Positions 25,544 to 34,717 of a stretch of 64,000 nt of DNA are shown piece after piece. Under the pieces are notes generated by a model. It searched no databases and was not told the DNA's origin. It saw only the letters and a program-made list of their open reading frames with translations. The stretch is from contig NZ_JAALJH010000025.1 in the NCBI RefSeq assembly GCF_011064615.1, positions 1 through 64,000 on the forward strand, read 5' to 3'. Both the position numbers and the translations under genes were made by a program. The DNA is from Aquisphaera insulae. GTDB taxonomy: Bacteria > Planctomycetota > Planctomycetia > Isosphaerales > Isosphaeraceae. Within the stretch, counting starts at the first letter, position 1. Every line of letters starts with the position of its first letter.

Positions 25544-27509
25544 CCGCAGGCTTCGTCTCGGATCGATCGCGCCCCTGGTCCTGATGGCCCTCTGCATCCG
25601 AGCCTCGGCGGCCGCCCCGGCGGATGGGCCCGCGCCCGGCCCGGCGGCGGCGGCCCCGTTCAGGATCGAGGTCGTGGACGACGAGACCGGCCGCGGCGTG
25701 CCCCTGATCGAGCTCAAGACGACCAACCAGATTCGCTACGTGACCGACAGCAACGGCGTGGTCGCGTTCGACGAGCCGGGGCTGCTGGGGCGGAAGGTCC
25801 ACTTCGAGATCAAGGGCCATGGCTACGAGTATCCCAAGGACGGCTTCGGCATTCGCGGCCTGGCCCTGGACACGACATCCGGCGGCACGGCCCGGGTGAA
25901 GGTCCGCCGCCTCAACGTCGCCCGGCGGATCTACCGGATCACGGGCGCGGGGATCTACCGCGACAGCGTCCTGACCGGGACGCCCGTCCCCACGGCCGAG
26001 CCGGTCCTCAATGGCCAGGTCATGGGTCAGGACAGCGTCCTGGAAGCGGTCTACGCCGGGAAGATCCACTGGTTCTGGGGCGATACCGGCAAGCCCGGCT
26101 ATCCCCTGGGGAACTTCCACACGCCGGGAGCCGTGTCCGACCTGCCGGGGCAGGGGGGGCTCGACCCGGCGAGGGGGATCAACCTGACCTACTTCACCGG
26201 CCCGGACGGCTTCGCCCGGCCAACCTGCGAGCTGCCCGGGTCCGGCCCGACCTGGGTCACCGGGCTGACGGTCCTCCGCGACCCGGCGGGCAAGGAGCGA
26301 ATGCTCGCCTATTACGCCAAGATCAAGCCCCCGCTCTCGACCTACGAGGCCGGGCTGGTCGAGTGGGACCTCGGGTCACGCCGGTTCGAGAAGCGGGCGC
26401 GGATCTCCGGCGACCCGGCCGAATCCGCCGGCACCCAGCCGAGCGGGCACACGTTCCTCCGCAAGGACGGGAATGTGGAATATGTCTATTTCAGCAGCCC
26501 GTATCCGATCGTCCGCGTCCCGGCCACGCCGGCGGCGATGGCCGATCCGGAGACCTGGGAATCGTACACCTGCCTCGCCCCCTCGAGCCGGGCCTCGGAG
26601 AAGAGGGTGGAACGAAACGCCGACGGCACCTTGAACTACGCCTGGAAGAAGCGGGCGCCGGTCCTCTCCCACGCGGATCAGGACCAGCTCGCGGCGGCCG
26701 GGACCCTCAAGCCCGGGGAAGGGCTCTTCCACCTCCGCGACGTCGCGACCGGCAAGCGGGTCCTGGCGCATGGCGGGACGGTCTACTGGAACGATTTCCG
26801 CAAGCGCTGGATCCTGATCGCGGTGGAGACCTTCGGGACGTCGATGCTCGGCGAGGTCTGGTTCGCCGAGGCGGATGCGCCCCAGGGGCCGTTCGTGTTC
26901 GCCCGCAAGATCGTGACCCACGAGAAATACAGCTTCTACAACCCGAAGCAGCATCCGGTCTTCGACCAGGACGGCGGCCGGCTCGTCTACTTCGAGGGGA
27001 CCTACACATTCACCTTCTCCGGCAACGACGATCCGACGCCAAGATACGACTACAACCAGGTCATGTACCAGCTCGACCTGGCCGATCCCCGGCTCGCGCT
27101 GCCGGTGGCGATCCACGAGGTTCGCGATCCCGCCTCGTCGTCGGGATCGATCCGCCTTGCTCCCCGGGCGGGGATGGACCATGATCCCGCCCGGGCGTAT
27201 CGGGAGATCGCCTTCTTCGCGCCGGACCGGCCGGGGGCGGCTTCGGTCCCGGTGTTCGAGCAGACGGACGGGCGCGGGGAGCAGATCCTGACCGTGGAGC
27301 GGAAGGAGGGGGCGAGGCCGCTCTTCTTCCTGATCCCGGCCGACGATTCGAACCCCCCGGCCGGCACGACGCCCCTGCATGAATTCCGGCGGGAGTCTGG
27401 CCCCGGCCGGTATTATTCCACGGTTGAGGCTCCGCGGGAGGGCCATCGACGGGAGGCCCGGCCTCTCGGTCGCGTCTGGGTGAATCCCGGCCGTCCCCGC
27501 CAGGATTGA
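25464..27509 (+). CDS. Secreted glycosidase-like propeller protein, function unknown
   Basis: About 681 residues if started at ATG 25464, which overlaps the helicase gene by 80 bases. Another possible start is ATG 25584, but it truncates the signal sequence 'RLGSIAPLVLMALCIRASAAAP'. A beta-sandwich-like N-terminal region ('FRIEVVDDETGRGVPLIELKTT') resembles carboxypeptidase-regulatory-like domains. After about 170 the blades include 'GKIHWFWGDTGKPGYPLGNF' and 'NPKQHPVFDQDGGRLVYFEGTYT', as in five-bladed GH43/DUF4185-like folds. No catalytic triad could be assigned. It probably acts outside the cell on carbohydrate. Confidence 0.65.
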   Translation: MNVPSSSASFCPSTTTGTTHSDRAGTDRRLRLGSIAPLVLMALCIRASAAAPADGPAPGPAAAAPFRIEVVDDETGRGVPLIELKTTNQIRYVTDSNGVVAFDEPGLLGRKVHFEIKGHGYEYPKDGFGIRGLALDTTSGGTARVKVRRLNVARRIYRITGAGIYRDSVLTGTPVPTAEPVLNGQVMGQDSVLEAVYAGKIHWFWGDTGKPGYPLGNFHTPGAVSDLPGQGGLDPARGINLTYFTGPDGFARPTCELPGSGPTWVTGLTVLRDPAGKERMLAYYAKIKPPLSTYEAGLVEWDLGSRRFEKRARISGDPAESAGTQPSGHTFLRKDGNVEYVYFSSPYPIVRVPATPAAMADPETWESYTCLAPSSRASEKRVERNADGTLNYAWKKRAPVLSHADQDQLAAAGTLKPGEGLFHLRDVATGKRVLAHGGTVYWNDFRKRWILIAVETFGTSMLGEVWFAEADAPQGPFVFARKIVTHEKYSFYNPKQHPVFDQDGGRLVYFEGTYTFTFSGNDDPTPRYDYNQVMYQLDLADPRLALPVAIHEVRDPASSSGSIRLAPRAGMDHDPARAYREIAFFAPDRPGAASVPVFEQTDGRGEQILTVERKEGARPLFFLIPADDSNPPAGTTPLHEFRRESGPGRYYSTVEAPREGHRREARPLGRVWVNPGRPRQD

Positions 27510-27531
27510 CGAGGCAAGGGAGCGCCCGACG

Positions 27532-28743
27532 ATGGTCCAGGACGGCGAGGACCCCGACCCCGGCGGGCTCCACCTCGATGAGCTGGTGGAGCGGCTCGAG
27601 GCGGACCCGGAGGAATGCCGCCGGGCCTTCGAGGGCCTGGAGGTGCTCGACCCGGAGACCCGCCACGCCATCGTCGAGGGTCTGGGCGGCTTGCCGAGGA
27701 CGGCCGGCGTGGGCCGTCTGCTGCGGATGCTCGGTTCGTCGCACGACCCGTCGACCCGCGATCTCGCGAACCAGGTTCGGCGCCCCGCCGAGGACCCGCC
27801 GAGGGTCGGGATCGTGGCCATCGGTCCGGGCCGGGAGATCATCCCCGCGGGCGACGCGGCCCGGCCCCAACTGCTGCATTCCGTGGTGACGACGGTGAAC
27901 GGCGAGGGCCGAGGGACCATCGGGCTCTCGACCACCCTCGACGGTCGCCGGAGGACGGCCCTCTTCCTCTGCGACGTCTCGACCGGTCTCATCGACGCCG
28001 TCGGTCGCGAAGAATCCGAGTCTCCGGAGGCCGGCGCCCTGCTTCGCGAGGCGATCGACGGGGCCGGAGGCGAGGCCCTCGGCGACGTCCCCGAGCTGGC
28101 TTTGCGACTCCTCGCCACCGGCCTGCGGCGGTCCCGGTCCGGACTCCCCGCCTCGGTCGGCTCCTGGCTCAGGACGATCCTCGGCCCGTTGTTCCCCGCG
28201 ACCCTGCTCGGCGAATGGAATCCCCTCCCGGCCGATCCGGAGCGTCCGAGCCCGGCCGATCCGGAGGATCCCGGCGGGCCCGATCCCTCGGACCTGCTCC
28301 GGAGGGCCGGTGAGGTCCTCGAGGCCTGCCCCGGCTGGCTCGACCGGTCCGCGCTGACGCAGGAGCTCGGCGAGGAGATCGTGCTCCGGGAAGGTCGCGC
28401 CGCGGACCCGATGAGGGACTCCGGCGCGTACCGGTTCCTCTTTGAGCACGTCCTCATCCACCGGATGGAGACGTACCGGGGTATGCTCTCGTGGATGAGC
28501 CTGTACTGGCGGCACGGCGAGGAGCCGGGGCTCGCAGAATCGGCGGCGATCCTGGCGCGCGAGCTCGCCGATGAGCAGAATGCCGTCCCGTCCCACCCGT
28601 TCGTGGTGGCGATCTCGAGCCGCAGCCTGGATGCGGCGATCGGGCGGAAATGGGGCCGGGAGGGGCCGGCGGTCGGGGCCGGGCCGAGGGCCGTGGAGGG
28701 GGAGGGGATGGACCGGGGCGAACCCGGCGTCAGCGGCGTCTAG
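27532..28743 (+). CDS. Conserved-looking hypothetical protein
   Basis: A 403-residue soluble protein, 22 bases after the propeller gene. I do not recognise the family. The N-terminal 90 residues are helical and Leu/Glu-rich ('LDELVERLEADPEECRRAFEGLEVL', 'AIVEGLGGLPRTAGVGRLLRMLGSS'), suggestive of a HEAT-like arrangement. The middle part has short strands ('PRVGIVAIGPGREIIPAG', 'TALFLCDVSTGLIDAVG'). A Pro/Asp-rich linker lies at about 230-265. The C-terminal third is helical with 'FLFEHVLIHRMETYRGMLSWMSLYW'. No signal peptide is seen. It probably shares a transcript with the upstream gene. Confidence 0.6.
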   Translation: MVQDGEDPDPGGLHLDELVERLEADPEECRRAFEGLEVLDPETRHAIVEGLGGLPRTAGVGRLLRMLGSSHDPSTRDLANQVRRPAEDPPRVGIVAIGPGREIIPAGDAARPQLLHSVVTTVNGEGRGTIGLSTTLDGRRRTALFLCDVSTGLIDAVGREESESPEAGALLREAIDGAGGEALGDVPELALRLLATGLRRSRSGLPASVGSWLRTILGPLFPATLLGEWNPLPADPERPSPADPEDPGGPDPSDLLRRAGEVLEACPGWLDRSALTQELGEEIVLREGRAADPMRDSGAYRFLFEHVLIHRMETYRGMLSWMSLYWRHGEEPGLAESAAILARELADEQNAVPSHPFVVAISSRSLDAAIGRKWGREGPAVGAGPRAVEGEGMDRGEPGVSGV

Positions 28744-28779
28744 CCGCGGCCCATCCCCCGATCGATCGCGGGAATCGGA

Positions 28780-28923
28780 TCACTTCTTGCCGGCCTTGGC
28801 GGCCGGCTTGGCGGGGGCAGCCTTGGCCTCGGCGGCCGGCTTGGCGGCGGCCTTGGCGGCCGGCTTGGCGGACTTCTTCTCGTCGGCCTTCTTCTTCTTG
28901 GCGGTGTCTCGCGCGTCGCCCAT
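28780..28923 (-). CDS. 47-residue Lys/Ala/Pro-rich histone-H1-like protein
   Basis: A short frame (47 codons plus TGA) starts at ATG 28923 behind 'aaggagagagacc', an excellent ribosome site. The product is almost entirely Lys, Ala and Pro, with a repeated 'KPAAKA' pattern and a basic cluster 'AKKKKADEKKSAK'. Such eukaryote-H1-like tails bind DNA or RNA non-specifically in several bacteria. Its composition and ribosome site argue for a real gene even though it is small. It lies convergent with the hypothetical gene ending at 28743. A role in nucleoid packing is inferred. Confidence 0.65.
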   Translation of the reverse strand: MGDARDTAKKKKADEKKSAKPAAKAAAKPAAEAKAAPAKPAAKAGKK

Positions 28924-29208
28924 GGTCTCTCTCCTTCCGGGATCGGTTCAGGAAATGTCCAGATGGAAATGAGTCGTCATCTCCAACCAGAGAAACGACG
29001 TATCTGAGAATGACGTTTTGTGGGAAGTCGATCAAGACGGAATCGTGAAGAAATTTGAGCCTCCCTCTCATCATTATTCGCTGAACTCAGGTCCGGCAGG
29101 GTCTCGGGATTCTGCCGCGTCGGCGGGCGGGGAAACGAAGAGGCCCCGGCGGAGGAAGGGCCTCCGTCGGGGCACTCGTGAGGGGCGAACCGACCGGCAT
29201 CGAGGCGA
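28924..29208. other. Intergenic stretch
   Basis: About 285 bases between two minus-strand genes. It is less GC-rich around 28950-29090 and should hold the promoter of the 47-residue protein. I see no further gene, RNA or repeat. Confidence 0.4.
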
Positions 29209-29445
29209 TCAGAACGGCTCGTAGCAGGATCGGGCGGGCTGGCAGCAATCGTCCCGGGCGACCATCTCGTCGTCGGGCCCGTAGCCCTTGAGCGTCTTGA
29301 CGCACCAGTAGATGGTGGTGTCGCAGTCGTCCCGGCGGTCGCGGGGGCGGCCGTCGGTGAAGACGTACATGCCCTGGCTCCGCAGGTGGCGGCAGCGAGG
29401 GGCCGGCGGGGCCGCCGGTTCGTCGTCGCGGTCCGGGCCGATCAT
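29209..29445 (-). CDS. Small Cys-rich protein downstream of the molybdenum hydroxylase
   Basis: A 78-residue frame starts at ATG 29445, two bases after the stop of the FAD-subunit gene, so it is probably the last gene of the hydroxylase operon. Six Cys and two His residues are spread as 'CRHL', 'CDTTIYWCVKTLKGYGPDDE', 'DDCCQ' and 'SCYEPF', suggesting metal or Fe-S binding. The aromatic 'IYWCVKTLKGYGPDDEMVARDDC' part looks constrained. I do not know the family. A larger frame to 29634 exists on this strand but is only a shadow of the FAD subunit. Confidence 0.55.
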   Translation of the reverse strand: MIGPDRDDEPAAPPAPRCRHLRSQGMYVFTDGRPRDRRDDCDTTIYWCVKTLKGYGPDDEMVARDDCCQPARSCYEPF

Positions 29446-29447
29446 GG

Positions 29448-30434
29448 TCAGAATTCCCAGTAGCGCTTGTCGGCCGCCGCGAGCAGCGCCCGCTTCACGG
29501 CCGTCCGGGTCAGGGCCACCTTGTAGGCGTTCATCGAGAGCGGGGCGGCACCCGCGACGGCCGCGGCGCCGGCGGCGGTCGCGACCTCGACCGTGATGCC
29601 CTTGCCGGCGACGGCCTTCTCGGCCGCCTCGCACCGATAGGGGACCGGCGCGACGCCGTAGACGACGACCCGGGAGCTGGCGACGTTCTCGCCGTCCATC
29701 CGGAGATTGACGGAGGCCATCACCAGCGGCCAGTCGTGGGCCTGCTTCTGACGGACCTCGTACGAGGCGTTCTTGCCCCGGGCCGGCGGGATCATGATCT
29801 TGGTCAGGAGCTCGCCCGGGGCGACGGTCAGCTCGCGGTCGGCCTCGGACTTGGGCACCTGGTAGAGTTCTTCCACCGGGACCGTCCGCTCCCCCTTCGG
29901 GCCGGCGACGACCGCCTTCGCCTCCAGGGCGATCAGCGGGACGGCCAGGCTGGACGGGGAGACGAACAGGGCGTCGCCGGAGGTCATGAAGATGGCGTGG
30001 TAGCGGTTGTCCCCCTCGCGGACCAGGCTCTTGCCGTCCTTCATCGCGAGCAGGCCGTTGCCGGCGTGATAGTACCAGCAGCGGGGCCGCTGGAGCAGGT
30101 TGCCCCCCAGGGTGGCCATGTTGCGGATCTGGGGCGTCCCGACCTCGAGCGTGGACTGCCAGAGGGCGGGATAGCCCTCCTTCACGGCCTTGCTCTCGAC
30201 GAGCTGGACGAGGTTCGTCCCCGCGCCGATGGTCAGGCCCGAGGCGGCGTCGCCGGAGATGCCCCCCAGCGGCTTGATGTCCTTGAGGTAGACGACCCGC
30301 TTCGGCGAGGCGACGTAGTCCTTCAGCCGGCCGAGGAGGTCCGTCCCTCCGGAGAGCGCCGCGGTGTCCGGCGCGCCCAGGAGCTTGACCGCGTCCTCGA
30401 CGGAGGTGGGAGCGGCGAATTCAAAGGCATTCAT
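29448..30434 (-). CDS. Molybdenum hydroxylase FAD-binding subunit (xanthine dehydrogenase family, medium subunit)
   Basis: A 328-residue protein of the CoxM/XdhB type, which passes electrons from the Fe-S subunit to FAD. It shows 'SGGTDLLGRLKDYV' (residues 28-41) and 'IRNMATLGGNLLQRPRCWYY' (about 103-122), the two FAD-contact patterns. A 'CWYYHAG' segment typical of the aldehyde-oxidoreductase branch follows. The C-terminal CO-dehydrogenase-flavoprotein-like domain starts near 215. Four bases separate it from the large subunit upstream. It lacks a signal peptide, so export with the Tat-signal subunit would need a piggyback mechanism. Confidence 0.92.
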   Translation of the reverse strand: MNAFEFAAPTSVEDAVKLLGAPDTAALSGGTDLLGRLKDYVASPKRVVYLKDIKPLGGISGDAASGLTIGAGTNLVQLVESKAVKEGYPALWQSTLEVGTPQIRNMATLGGNLLQRPRCWYYHAGNGLLAMKDGKSLVREGDNRYHAIFMTSGDALFVSPSSLAVPLIALEAKAVVAGPKGERTVPVEELYQVPKSEADRELTVAPGELLTKIMIPPARGKNASYEVRQKQAHDWPLVMASVNLRMDGENVASSRVVVYGVAPVPYRCEAAEKAVAGKGITVEVATAAGAAAVAGAAPLSMNAYKVALTRTAVKRALLAAADKRYWEF

Positions 30435-30438
30435 GGGG

Positions 30439-32586
30439 TCACGCCTTCCCTTCTTTGGATGCGGTGGCCAGGGCGTTGAGGACGTTCCGGGGGGTCATCG
30501 GCCACTCGGGGACCCGGACGCCGATGGCGTTGGTCACCGCGTTGGCGATCGCCGCGGCGGTGGCGATCGTCGGCGGCTCGCCGATGCCGATCACCCCGCG
30601 GGCCTTCTGGTCGTCCGGCTGGTAGGCATGGATCACGATCTCGGGGATGTCCGAGGCGCCGGCGAGCTTGTACATCTCGAGGTCCGGGTTGAGCATGACG
30701 CCCGTCTCGGGATCCATGATCCGCTCCTCGAAGAGCCCGTAGTTGAGCCCCATGATGACGCCGCCGTAGACCTGGCTCTCCCAGGTGAGGCGGTCGATGA
30801 TCAGGCCGGAGTCCTGGACGGCGACGATCTTCTTGACGCGGACCACGCCGGTCTCCACGTCCACGGCGACCTCGGCGAACTGGCAGCCGGCGACGCCGGA
30901 GCTGGCCAGGCCCTCGGCCGCGGCGCCGGTCTCGGAGACCGAGGCCATGCCGAGCTTCCGGCAGGCGTCCTTCCAGCTCATGCTGAGCTCGCCGCGGACC
31001 ATGAGCTGCCCCTCGCGAAGGGTCAGCTCCTCGGGCGCGGCCTGGAGCGCCGGGGCGATCTTCTTGAACAGGGCGTCGCGGGCCCTGGTCACGGCGTCGA
31101 GGGCCGGCGGGGCCATCGACGGCGTGGTCGTGGAGCCGCCCGAGGCCTGGCCGGGCGGGTAGGAGGAGTTGCCGATGCTGGCGATCACGTCGGTCGGCTG
31201 GAGTCCCAGGACCTCGGCCGCGATGATGGCCAGGACGGTGCGGATGCCGGTGCCCAGGTCCTGGGTGGCCGACTTCATCTCGACCGAGCCGTCCGGGTTG
31301 ATCGTGCAGGTGACCTTCTTGTCCAGGTCGCCGCCGCCGCCCCACTGGTGCAGGCCCATCCCGATCCCGTGCTTGATGGGGCCGCCTCCGCCGTTCTGGC
31401 CGCGCGGCTTGCGCCTGTCCTTCCAGCCGATCAGCTCGGCCCCGATCTTCACCTCGGCCTGGTACATCGGCGTGCGGAACTCGTTGGGGTCGAGGTTCCG
31501 GAGGCGGAACTCGAGCGGATCGACCCCGAGCTTGTCGGCGAGGTCGTCCATCGCCGCTTCCATGATCGCGCAGCCCTGGGGATGGCCCGGGGCCCGCATC
31601 GCCCGCGCCCCGCCGCCGTTGACGAAGACCTCGGTGTGGGCCCGCGAGACGTTGGGGATCGCGTAGACGTAGGGGAAGGGGAAGTTCGACCCGCCGCGGG
31701 CGCCGCCGGTGCCGGCCGTCTCGGCGATCAGGCCGACGAGCTTGCCGTCCTTGGTCGCGCCGATCCGGACCTTGCCGGAGGCGCTCGGCCGGTTGCCGCC
31801 GGCGAGGTGCTCCTGCTCGCGGTCGAGGAAGAGCCGGACCGGCCGGCCGGCCTTGCGAGCGAGCTCGGCCGCGACCCGTCCCCAGACCTCGGCGCCGAAC
31901 TTGGAGCCGAAACCGCCCCCCATGTAGTCGGTGAGGACGGTGACGTTGGCGGGCGGGATGCTGAACGCCTCGGCCAGCTCGTTGGCGGTGACCTGCACGG
32001 CCTGGGTGCTCGCCCAGACGGTCAACTTGTCGGGGGCATCCCACTTCGCCGTCAAACCGTGGGACTCCAGGCAGACGTGGGTGATCACGGGGAGCGAGTA
32101 CGTCCCCTCAATGACCACATCCGCCTTCTTCAGCGCGTCCTCCGGCTTCCCCTTGACCTGGGCGCGGCCCTTGCGGGCGTTGCCCCCCTTGAAGACCTCC
32201 GGGGCGCCTGGGGCCGTCGACTGCGACTCGGTGACGACGTGGGGGAGGACCTCGTAGACGACCTTGATCGCGCGGACGGCGTCCCGCGCCTGCTCCTCGG
32301 TCTCGGCGGCGACCGCGGCGATGTCATCGCCGTGGAACCGCACCGTCTTGCCCTTGTCGTTGATGATCGAGACGGCCTTCACGCCGGGGAGCTTCTCCGC
32401 GGCCGAGGTGTCGATCGACGTGATCTTCGCGTGGGCGTGCGGGCTGTGCAGCAGGACGGCGAAGAGCATCCCCTCGGGGCGGATGTCGCTGGGATACTTG
32501 GCGCGTCCGGAGGACTTGGCCAGGCCGTCCAACCGGGTGATCTTCTTGCCGATGAGGCGGGGACTTTCGGGCCAGCTCAGGGCCAT
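30439..32586 (-). CDS. Molybdenum hydroxylase large subunit (molybdopterin-binding)
   Basis: A 715-residue catalytic subunit of the xanthine-dehydrogenase/aldehyde-oxidase family, which hydroxylates aldehydes or N-heterocycles at a Mo centre. The N-terminal 'KKITRLDGLAKSSGRAKYPSD' domain is followed by Mo-cofactor-binding stretches: 'YMGGGFGSKFGAEVWG', 'GGGARAMRAPGHPQG', 'QDLGTGIRTVLA' and the C-terminal 'GIGEPPTIATAAAIANAV', whose Glu is the expected catalytic base. The substrate cannot be told from sequence. It is sandwiched between the Fe-S and FAD subunit genes with 3-4-base gaps, so the three form one operon. Confidence 0.94.
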   Translation of the reverse strand: MALSWPESPRLIGKKITRLDGLAKSSGRAKYPSDIRPEGMLFAVLLHSPHAHAKITSIDTSAAEKLPGVKAVSIINDKGKTVRFHGDDIAAVAAETEEQARDAVRAIKVVYEVLPHVVTESQSTAPGAPEVFKGGNARKGRAQVKGKPEDALKKADVVIEGTYSLPVITHVCLESHGLTAKWDAPDKLTVWASTQAVQVTANELAEAFSIPPANVTVLTDYMGGGFGSKFGAEVWGRVAAELARKAGRPVRLFLDREQEHLAGGNRPSASGKVRIGATKDGKLVGLIAETAGTGGARGGSNFPFPYVYAIPNVSRAHTEVFVNGGGARAMRAPGHPQGCAIMEAAMDDLADKLGVDPLEFRLRNLDPNEFRTPMYQAEVKIGAELIGWKDRRKPRGQNGGGGPIKHGIGMGLHQWGGGGDLDKKVTCTINPDGSVEMKSATQDLGTGIRTVLAIIAAEVLGLQPTDVIASIGNSSYPPGQASGGSTTTPSMAPPALDAVTRARDALFKKIAPALQAAPEELTLREGQLMVRGELSMSWKDACRKLGMASVSETGAAAEGLASSGVAGCQFAEVAVDVETGVVRVKKIVAVQDSGLIIDRLTWESQVYGGVIMGLNYGLFEERIMDPETGVMLNPDLEMYKLAGASDIPEIVIHAYQPDDQKARGVIGIGEPPTIATAAAIANAVTNAIGVRVPEWPMTPRNVLNALATASKEGKA

Positions 32587-32589
32587 GGC

Positions 32590-33219
32590 TCACGCTCCTT
32601 TCAGCGCTTTGGCCGCGTCGAGGGCCGCCTGCAGGACGCCGACGTACGTCCCGCAACGGCAGATATTCCCGTCCAGTCCCTTCCGAACCTCCTCGAGGGT
32701 CGGGTTCGGGTTCTTATCGAGGAAGGCCTTGCAGGCGGTGACGAATCCGGGCGTGCAGTAGCCGCACATCTGCGCGTCGTTCTGGTGGAAGGCGTGAGGG
32801 ACGCCGTGGTCGCCGACGTCGAAGCTCTCCAGGGTCTCGATGGGCTTCCCCTGGCAGGTGATCGCGAGCGTCGTGCAGCTATAGACGCTCACCCCGTCGA
32901 CGATCGCGGTGCAGGCGCCGCAGCTCGCGCGGTCGCAGACCCGCTTCGGCCCGGTGACGTCGAGGCGGTTCCGCAACGCGTCCAGCAGCGTCGTCCGCGG
33001 CTCGACGGCGACCTTGCGGTCCTGCCCGTTGACCTTGAGCGTGATCTCGAGCGTGCCCGAGAGGACCTGCGGTGCCGATTCCTGGGCGGCCCTGGCCTCC
33101 TCGGCCGTGGCGGCCTGGCCGGTGAGGACCGCCGTCGCGGCGGCGACTCCGGAACCGCGGAGGAAGTCGCGCCGGCTCGGGCCCGCCGGCCCGCCCTGCC
33201 TGGGATCGTGTTCTTGCAT
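32590..33219 (-). CDS. Molybdenum hydroxylase [2Fe-2S] subunit with a Tat signal
   Basis: A 209-residue small subunit. The N-terminus has a twin-arginine signal 'SRRDFLRGSGVAAATAVLTG', so the assembled enzyme is probably periplasmic. Two Fe-S clusters are readable: a plant-ferredoxin-type 'CDRASCGACTAIVDG...C' and the second 'CGYCTPGF' with 'NICRCGTY'. ATG 33219 is preceded by 'ggggagacatccgcg'; the frame extends to 33288 without similarity. First gene of the operon, transcribed toward the large and FAD subunits. The Tat-signal small subunit is a known arrangement in aldehyde oxidoreductases. Confidence 0.94.
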   Translation of the reverse strand: MQEHDPRQGGPAGPSRRDFLRGSGVAAATAVLTGQAATAEEARAAQESAPQVLSGTLEITLKVNGQDRKVAVEPRTTLLDALRNRLDVTGPKRVCDRASCGACTAIVDGVSVYSCTTLAITCQGKPIETLESFDVGDHGVPHAFHQNDAQMCGYCTPGFVTACKAFLDKNPNPTLEEVRKGLDGNICRCGTYVGVLQAALDAAKALKGA

Positions 33220-33535
33220 CGCGGATGTCTCCCCTGAATTGGTCGGGGCCCCGGGCACCCCGGCGCCGGGTCGCGGGAAGCCGGGCATCCGAGTGGAATG
33301 CCGGCCTGCGTGCCATCCCGCGACCGCCGTATCACCTTAAGTGCTCGCGGTGAACCCGGCAAGGGGTGGGGCGAGAGGTCCCGGCCGGCTCGTCATGGCC
33401 GACCGCCCCCATGGACGCCACCTCCGATCCCCCGATTTCCCCTCTACCCCCTTCCCGACGCGCCACCGTCCCGGTAAGCCAGTCAAGTCGCTCCCGCGCG
33501 GAAGCTCCCATTCGTCCCGGCCTGGAAGGTGAGAA

Positions 33536-34717
33536 ATGAGACCCCGAACGCTGGTCGCCCGCCTTGCGATCCTGACGACCCTGGCGATCCCCCTCCCCGC
33601 GCGGGCCCAGCCGCCCGCGGGGCCGCGGCCCCCGGAGTTCGCCTCCCCGGAGATCTCGGCGGAGAAGAAGGTCACGCTCCGGCTCTTCGCCCCGAAGGCC
33701 GCGGCGGTGAGGCTCTCCGGCGGCGACATGCCCGGCATCGCCCCGGGCAACGGCGGCGCCATGAGCAAGCGGGATGACGGCGTCTGGGAGGCCACGGTCG
33801 GGCCGGTCCCGCCGGGCGCCTACCGCTATCGGTTCGACATGGACGGCGTCCCGGTGGTCGACCCGCGGAATACGGCCACCAGCGAGACCAACAGCGAGTC
33901 CTGGAGCCTGGTCGTCGTGCCGGGCTCGGACGTCTCCGACCTCAAGGACGTCCCGCACGGCGCCGTCGCGGCGGTGAACTACTTCTCGAAGTCCCTGGGC
34001 CGGCACCGCCGGATGCACGTCTACACGCCGCCCGGCTACGAGGCCGGGGACGCGAAATACCCGGTCTTCTACCTGCTCCACGGCGCCTTCGACTGCGACG
34101 ACTCGTGGGGCACGATCGGCCGCGCGGGCCTGATCCTGGACAACCTGATCGCCGCCGGCAAGGCCAGGCCGATGGTCGTGATCATGCCCGCCGGCCACAC
34201 CGGCCCATTCCGCTTCGGCCCGCCCGGCGATGATTCGTTCCAGAAGCAGATGCAGGAGTTCGAGGACGACTTCGTCAAGGACATCAAGCCGCTGGTGGAG
34301 TCCCGCTACCGGGTCCTCGGCGATCGCGCCAACCGGGCGATCGCCGGCCTCTCCATGGGCGGGGCCCAGACCCTGAACATCGCCGGGGGGCATCTCGACG
34401 AATTCGGCTACGTGGGCGTCTTCAGCTCGGGGGTCTTCGGGATCGCCGGCGGCTTCGGCGGGGCTCCGCCCGACACGAAATGGGAGGAGTCGCACCGGTC
34501 CATCCTGGACGACACGGAACTGAAGAAGGGGCTGAAGCTCGTCTGGTTCGGCTGCGGCAAGGAGGACTTCCTGATCAAGACCTCGGAGGCGACCGTCGAG
34601 ATGCTGAAGCGCCACGGCATCCCCGTGGTCACCCGGGACAGCGACGGCGGCCACACCTGGATCAACTGGCGGCTCTACCTGAGCGAGTTCGCGCCGTTGC
34701 TCTTCCCGTCGAAATGA
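33536..34717 (+). CDS. Exported esterase with an N-terminal CBM48/E-set domain
   Basis: A 393-residue protein with a signal peptide ending in 'PARAQPPAG' (about residue 25). Residues about 35-125 form an early-set/CBM48-like domain ('VTLRLFAPKAAAVRLSGG', 'PPGAYRYRFDMDGVPVVDPRN'). Residues 140-390 are an alpha/beta-hydrolase of the esterase D/feruloyl-esterase type: 'YPVFYLLHGAFDCDDSW', nucleophile elbow 'GLSMGG', and 'GGHTW' with the catalytic His. Such proteins remove ester decorations from plant xylan; the substrate here is inferred. The ATG lies just after 'gaaggtgaga'. It fits the polysaccharide-degrading neighbourhood. Confidence 0.88.
   Translation: MRPRTLVARLAILTTLAIPLPARAQPPAGPRPPEFASPEISAEKKVTLRLFAPKAAAVRLSGGDMPGIAPGNGGAMSKRDDGVWEATVGPVPPGAYRYRFDMDGVPVVDPRNTATSETNSESWSLVVVPGSDVSDLKDVPHGAVAAVNYFSKSLGRHRRMHVYTPPGYEAGDAKYPVFYLLHGAFDCDDSWGTIGRAGLILDNLIAAGKARPMVVIMPAGHTGPFRFGPPGDDSFQKQMQEFEDDFVKDIKPLVESRYRVLGDRANRAIAGLSMGGAQTLNIAGGHLDEFGYVGVFSSGVFGIAGGFGGAPPDTKWEESHRSILDDTELKKGLKLVWFGCGKEDFLIKTSEATVEMLKRHGIPVVTRDSDGGHTWINWRLYLSEFAPLLFPSK

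Noticed and set aside
23231..25726. An 831-codon minus-strand frame over the helicase gene
   Set aside because: The helicase on the plus strand carries all SF1 motifs in order; the minus frame has none.
29209..29634. A 141-residue minus-strand frame as the Cys-rich gene
   Set aside because: The part upstream of 29445 is a shifted shadow of the FAD subunit; only the last 78 residues are plausible, with a start two bases after that gene.
30364..33237. A 957-codon plus-strand frame over the molybdenum hydroxylase genes
   Set aside because: The composition (Gly/Asp/Val/Leu/Arg repeats) is that of a shadow; the minus-strand frames have all catalytic motifs.
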